From Opitutaceae bacterium (GTDB taxonomy: Bacteria > Verrucomicrobiota > Verrucomicrobiia > Opitutales > Opitutaceae), in contig JAHFTG010000142.1 in NCBI GenBank assembly GCA_023269455.1, positions 1 to 6,012 on the forward strand: DNA of 6,012 bases. Direction: 5' to 3'. How positions within the stretch are numbered: position 1 is the stretch's first letter; every line of letters begins with the position of its first letter. The notes beneath the pieces were generated by a model. The model searched no databases. It had not been told where the DNA came from and was given only the letters and a program-made list of their open reading frames with translations. Shown here piece after piece: positions 5,185-6,012 of this stretch. Made by a program: the position numbers and the translations under genes.

Positions 5185-6012
5185 GTCCTGGAACAATTGT
5201 TTTCATCATCCTCGGTGTCTTCGTCATCGTCCTTGCGGCGATTGTCTTCTCGTTCTTCAGCGTATGGCTGCGGGCGATGCTCGCGGGCGCGCCCGTCGGC
5301 ATGCTCAACCTCCTCGCGATGAAGCTGCGGCAGGTGCCGTTCAGCCTCATCGTGGATGCCCGCGTCACGGCCAAAAAGGCCGGCATCGAAATCCCCATCG
5401 ACGACATCGAGGCCCACTACCTCGCGGGCGGCAACGTCGTCCCCACCGTGCAGGCGCTCATCGCCGCGCAAAAGGCCGGCATCGAACTCAACTGGAACCG
5501 CGCGTGCGCCATCGATCTCGCGACGAAAGGCTCCGGCAAATCTGTGGTCGAGGCCGTCCGCACCTCGGTCGATCCCCGCGTGATCGACTGTCCCAATCCC
5601 GCCAGCGGCCGCACGACCATCGACGGCGTGGCCAAGGACGGCATCCAGGTAAAAGTGAAGGCCCGTGTAACGGTTCGCACGCATCTCGAACGTTTCGTCG
5701 GCGGTGCCAAAGAAGAGACGATCATCGCCCGCGTGGGCGAGGGCATCGTCACCACCATCGGCTCGGCCGCCAGCTACAAGACGGTGCTCGAATCGCCCGA
5801 CAGTATTTCCAAGACGGTGCTCGCGCGCGGTCTCGACGTGGGCACGGCCTACGAAATTCTCTCCATCGACATCGCCGACGTGGACGTGGGCGAAAACGTG
5901 GGCGCCAAGCTCCAGGAAGCGCAGGCCGAGGCCAATAAAAACATGGCGCAGGCCCAGGCGGAAATCCGCCGCGCCGCTGCCGTGGCGCTCGAACAGGAAA
6001 TGAAGGCGCGCG
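5181..6012 (+). CDS. floA: Flotillin-like protein FloA (SPFH-like, UPF0365/YqfA family), 3' end outside window
   Basis: 277 codons are visible and the frame runs off the right edge; FloA is normally about 320-335 residues, so most of it is here. FloA is a membrane-anchored scaffold of bacterial functional membrane microdomains. Seen: an N-terminal membrane segment at about 4-28, then GAPVGMLNLLAMKLRQV (36-52), LIVDARVTAKKAGI (56-69), IEAHYLAGGNVVPTVQALIAA (76-96), VAKDGIQVKVKARVTVR (150-166), VGGAKEETIIARVGEGIV (173-190) and SKTVLARGLDVGTAYEILSI (210-229), then DIADVDVGENVGAKL (230-244). These are the hallmark blocks of the family. The Ala/Glu-rich coiled coil starts at about 245. Compared with FloA sequences as remembered, there are short insertions around 115-120 and 138-149 (CPNPASGRTTID). 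The start ATG overlaps the nfeD stop; no Shine-Dalgarno lies in the upstream coding sequence. Confidence 0.96.
   Translation, partial: MSPGTIVFIILGVFVIVLAAIVFSFFSVWLRAMLAGAPVGMLNLLAMKLRQVPFSLIVDARVTAKKAGIEIPIDDIEAHYLAGGNVVPTVQALIAAQKAGIELNWNRACAIDLATKGSGKSVVEAVRTSVDPRVIDCPNPASGRTTIDGVAKDGIQVKVKARVTVRTHLERFVGGAKEETIIARVGEGIVTTIGSAASYKTVLESPDSISKTVLARGLDVGTAYEILSIDIADVDVGENVGAKLQEAQAEANKNMAQAQAEIRRAAAVALEQEMKAR

Noticed and set aside
4911..5684. A 257-codon minus-strand frame under nfeD and floA
   Set aside because: It lies opposite two well-recognised coupled genes and reads as an Asp/Gly/Ala/Arg-rich string without motifs.

Overview
The window is GC-rich bacterial chromosome with no mobile, viral, CRISPR or RNA-gene signal. 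The gene mix suggests a Gram-negative-type bacterium of the Planctomycetota/Verrucomicrobiota group, most likely Verrucomicrobiota close to Opitutaceae. It includes an RlhA-type U32 protein, a phasin-like protein coupled to a UbiB-family kinase, a stand-alone TatA, a hexose mutarotase-like protein, and a short NfeD coupled to FloA. The taxonomic placement is an inference from protein flavour and base composition, not a measured result.

Layout: positions 1-4554 are a run of five genes on the minus strand. In transcription order (right to left) they are an aldose-epimerase/galactose-mutarotase-like protein (4554-3634), TatA (3543-3223), a small phasin-like coiled-coil protein (3133-2813), a UbiB/ABC1-family atypical kinase (2816-1164) and a U32-family protein of the 23S rRNA hydroxylase RlhA/YdcP type, which runs off the left edge (1091-1). 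The gaps are 90, 89, -4 and 72 bases. The phasin-like gene and ubiB overlap as GTGA and are surely co-translated. After a 162-base divergent spacer with several palindromes (4555-4716), the plus strand carries a short NfeD-family membrane protein (4717-5184) and flotillin-like FloA (5181 to the right edge), overlapping as ATGA.

Together, the genes suggest two functional blocks. The plus-strand pair is a classic membrane-organisation unit (NfeD plus bacterial flotillin). The minus-strand run has a membrane and envelope flavour (Tat translocation, a membrane-anchored UbiB kinase with a small helical partner) next to an RNA-modifying enzyme, but whether it is one operon is not shown by the sequence.

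No clearly new system is visible. The points most worth following up are: none of the seven genes has a recognisable Shine-Dalgarno sequence, and the five uncoupled starts all have a CCC run just upstream; the phasin-like/UbiB coupled pair; two perfect inverted repeats packed into the 72-base ubiB-U32 gap; and a cluster of operator-like palindromes in the divergent spacer.
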